Shown: positions 6,731 through 7,482 of the stretch, one piece after another
How the letters are laid out: each line of letters starts with the position of its first letter
How positions within the stretch are numbered: the first letter of the stretch is position 1
Origin: AB-137-C09 sp964645625
Lineage (GTDB): Bacteria > Pseudomonadota > Zetaproteobacteria > Mariprofundales > Mariprofundaceae
Direction of reading: 5' to 3'
Length of the DNA: 7,482 nt
NCBI GenBank assembly: GCA_964645625.1
Contig: CAZYAI010000077.1
Span: 1 to 7,482, forward strand
Position numbers and translations under genes: made by a program
The notes under the pieces: generated by a model
What the model saw: the letters and a program-made list of their open reading frames with translations, nothing else
Told to the model about the DNA's origin: nothing
Database searches by the model: none

Positions 6731-7145
6731 CACCCTCTTCTGGTTGCAACAAGGCATTGAGTTGCACATTTCGCGCCTGCGTCAAAGCAGCAAGCTCATA
6801 GCATCGACACATAGGTGTAACGCTCGCATATTCATCTAACGTTTGCCCCGTGGTAGGGAACAATAATGCCAAATGACTATCACGGAAGCGTAACCAGTTT
6901 TTTTGAGCCTTGCGCAAGCGGCGAATTTTTTGTTTGTCGTCAGCGTATTGTTTTTTGATTGCTTGATACAATACATTCATACGCTCGTCTTGTGTTTGGA
7001 AGCTTACACAAGGATCTTCAACCGCTGTTTGCTCGCTTGTTTGCTCGTTTGTAGCTTCCGTGAATACGCTATCGTCCGCATTCGCCGACACAGGTAGCAG
7101 TGCCATACAGCAACAGATTAACGTAATGTGACACCAATATTTCAT
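6711..7145 (-). CDS. Exported LprI/DUF1311-like protein
   Basis: 144 residues. Residues 1-23 form a signal peptide (MKYWCHITLICCCMALLPVS then ANA before the likely cut), so the product should be periplasmic or outer-face. A low-complexity EQTSEQT stretch (34-40) follows. The domain (about 46-133) has the pattern of the lysozyme-inhibitor LprI N-terminal family: KAQKNWLRFRDSHLALLF (79-96), a Cys-containing segment PMCRCYELAAL (111-121) and TQARNVQL (122-129). Four Cys after the signal peptide (46, 113, 115, 141) could form disulfides. Some members inhibit lysozyme; many have no known role, so only the family is claimed. Start ATG with GAAGAGG (7153-7159) seven bases upstream. It is the first gene of the right cluster; a clear sigma70 promoter was not seen in front of it. 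Confidence 0.8.
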   Translation of the reverse strand: MKYWCHITLICCCMALLPVSANADDSVFTEATNEQTSEQTAVEDPCVSFQTQDERMNVLYQAIKKQYADDKQKIRRLRKAQKNWLRFRDSHLALLFPTTGQTLDEYASVTPMCRCYELAALTQARNVQLNALLQPEEGDVCATR

Positions 7146-7238
7146 CGCTAGACCTCTTCCACATCATTCAACTTAACTTCTGATGTTACGCAAAGCATGG
7201 GATCTTTTTTTCATGCAGCATAGCAATCTAAAAGAACC

Positions 7239-7482
7239 GTCATGCTTCGCTTGATTTAATATCCAGTATTACGCTTGTTCACTCCGTCATGCCGCACTTG
7301 ATGCGGTATTGCGGATCAAGTCCGCAATGACGTGGTTTCTTTGCATCATGCCACACTCGATGCGGCATCCAGTCTTGCGTCCGTTCGCTGGATTGCGAAT
7401 CAAGTCCGCAATGACGTAGTTTCTTTGCGTCATGCCGCACTCGATGCGGCATCCAGTCTTGCGTCCGTTCACTGGATTGCGG
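7239..7482. repeat. REPIN-like palindromic array, 84-bp period (array B)
   Basis: Four units are visible: a decayed one (7239-7285), one lacking the middle hairpin (7286-7344), a complete one (7345-7428, 71-base core plus 13-base linker) and one cut by the window edge (7429-7482). Each starts GTCATGC or a variant. The hairpins are TGCCGCACTTGATGCGGCA or a close variant, ATCCAGT/ACTGGAT, and TTGCGGA/TCCGCAA around TCAAG. Linkers read GTRGTTTCTTTGC. Open frames crossing these units are side effects of the period being a multiple of three (84). Confidence 0.85.

Noticed and set aside
6557..6769. Frameshifted C-terminal extension of the LprI-like protein
   Set aside because: The LprI-like domain is already complete at its own stop, so no frameshift is needed to explain it.
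7287..7472. Frame encoding repeated VIADLIRNP-type peptides
   Set aside because: It is a by-product of the palindromic array, whose 84-base period keeps one frame open; the like frame at 2079-2276 has the same origin.
7239..7482. CRISPR array
   Set aside because: Units are adjacent with conserved 13-base linkers; there are no variable spacers of uniform length and no cas genes.

Overview
The window reads like a chromosomal segment of a proteobacterium (gamma-, beta- or zeta-type; I cannot place it more closely). This rests on the AAA/TPR-type adenylate cyclase, the YeeZ-like atypical SDR, an LprI-type periplasmic protein, and REP/REPIN-like palindromic intergenic repeats. All supported genes lie on the minus strand, so transcription runs from high to low coordinates. 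There are two gene clusters separated by a repeat-filled gap.

Right cluster (7145 down to 2322): an exported LprI/DUF1311-like protein, a possible 57-residue small protein, a 1112-residue protein (two zinc ribbons, class III cyclase domain, AAA ATPase, helical-repeat tail), and a 294-residue YeeZ-like SDR. The SDR begins with a TTG inside a TTGA overlap with the cyclase stop, so those two are probably translationally coupled. The cyclase itself also starts with TTG. Its cyclase domain has Gly where the first metal-binding Asp is expected, while the other catalytic positions look intact.

Gap (2321 to 1649): no convincing gene. It holds a hairpin repeat, a truncated array of 84-bp-period palindromic units, a MITE-like element with a 33-bp inverted repeat, and a good sigma70-type promoter for the left cluster.

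Left cluster (1648 down to the window edge): a TIR-domain protein with a degenerate STAND/AAA-like C-terminal half, overlapping by ATGA with a gene for an exported WD40-repeat protein that runs off the window. The TIR keeps its putative catalytic Glu. The pair is the best candidate for an unusual system, possibly an NAD-consuming defence or signalling module, but the signal peptide on the WD40 partner does not fit a simple cytoplasmic sensor-effector model.

The right edge (7239 to 7482) carries a second array of the same palindromic unit found in the gap. Paired base differences between the two arrays preserve the hairpins.
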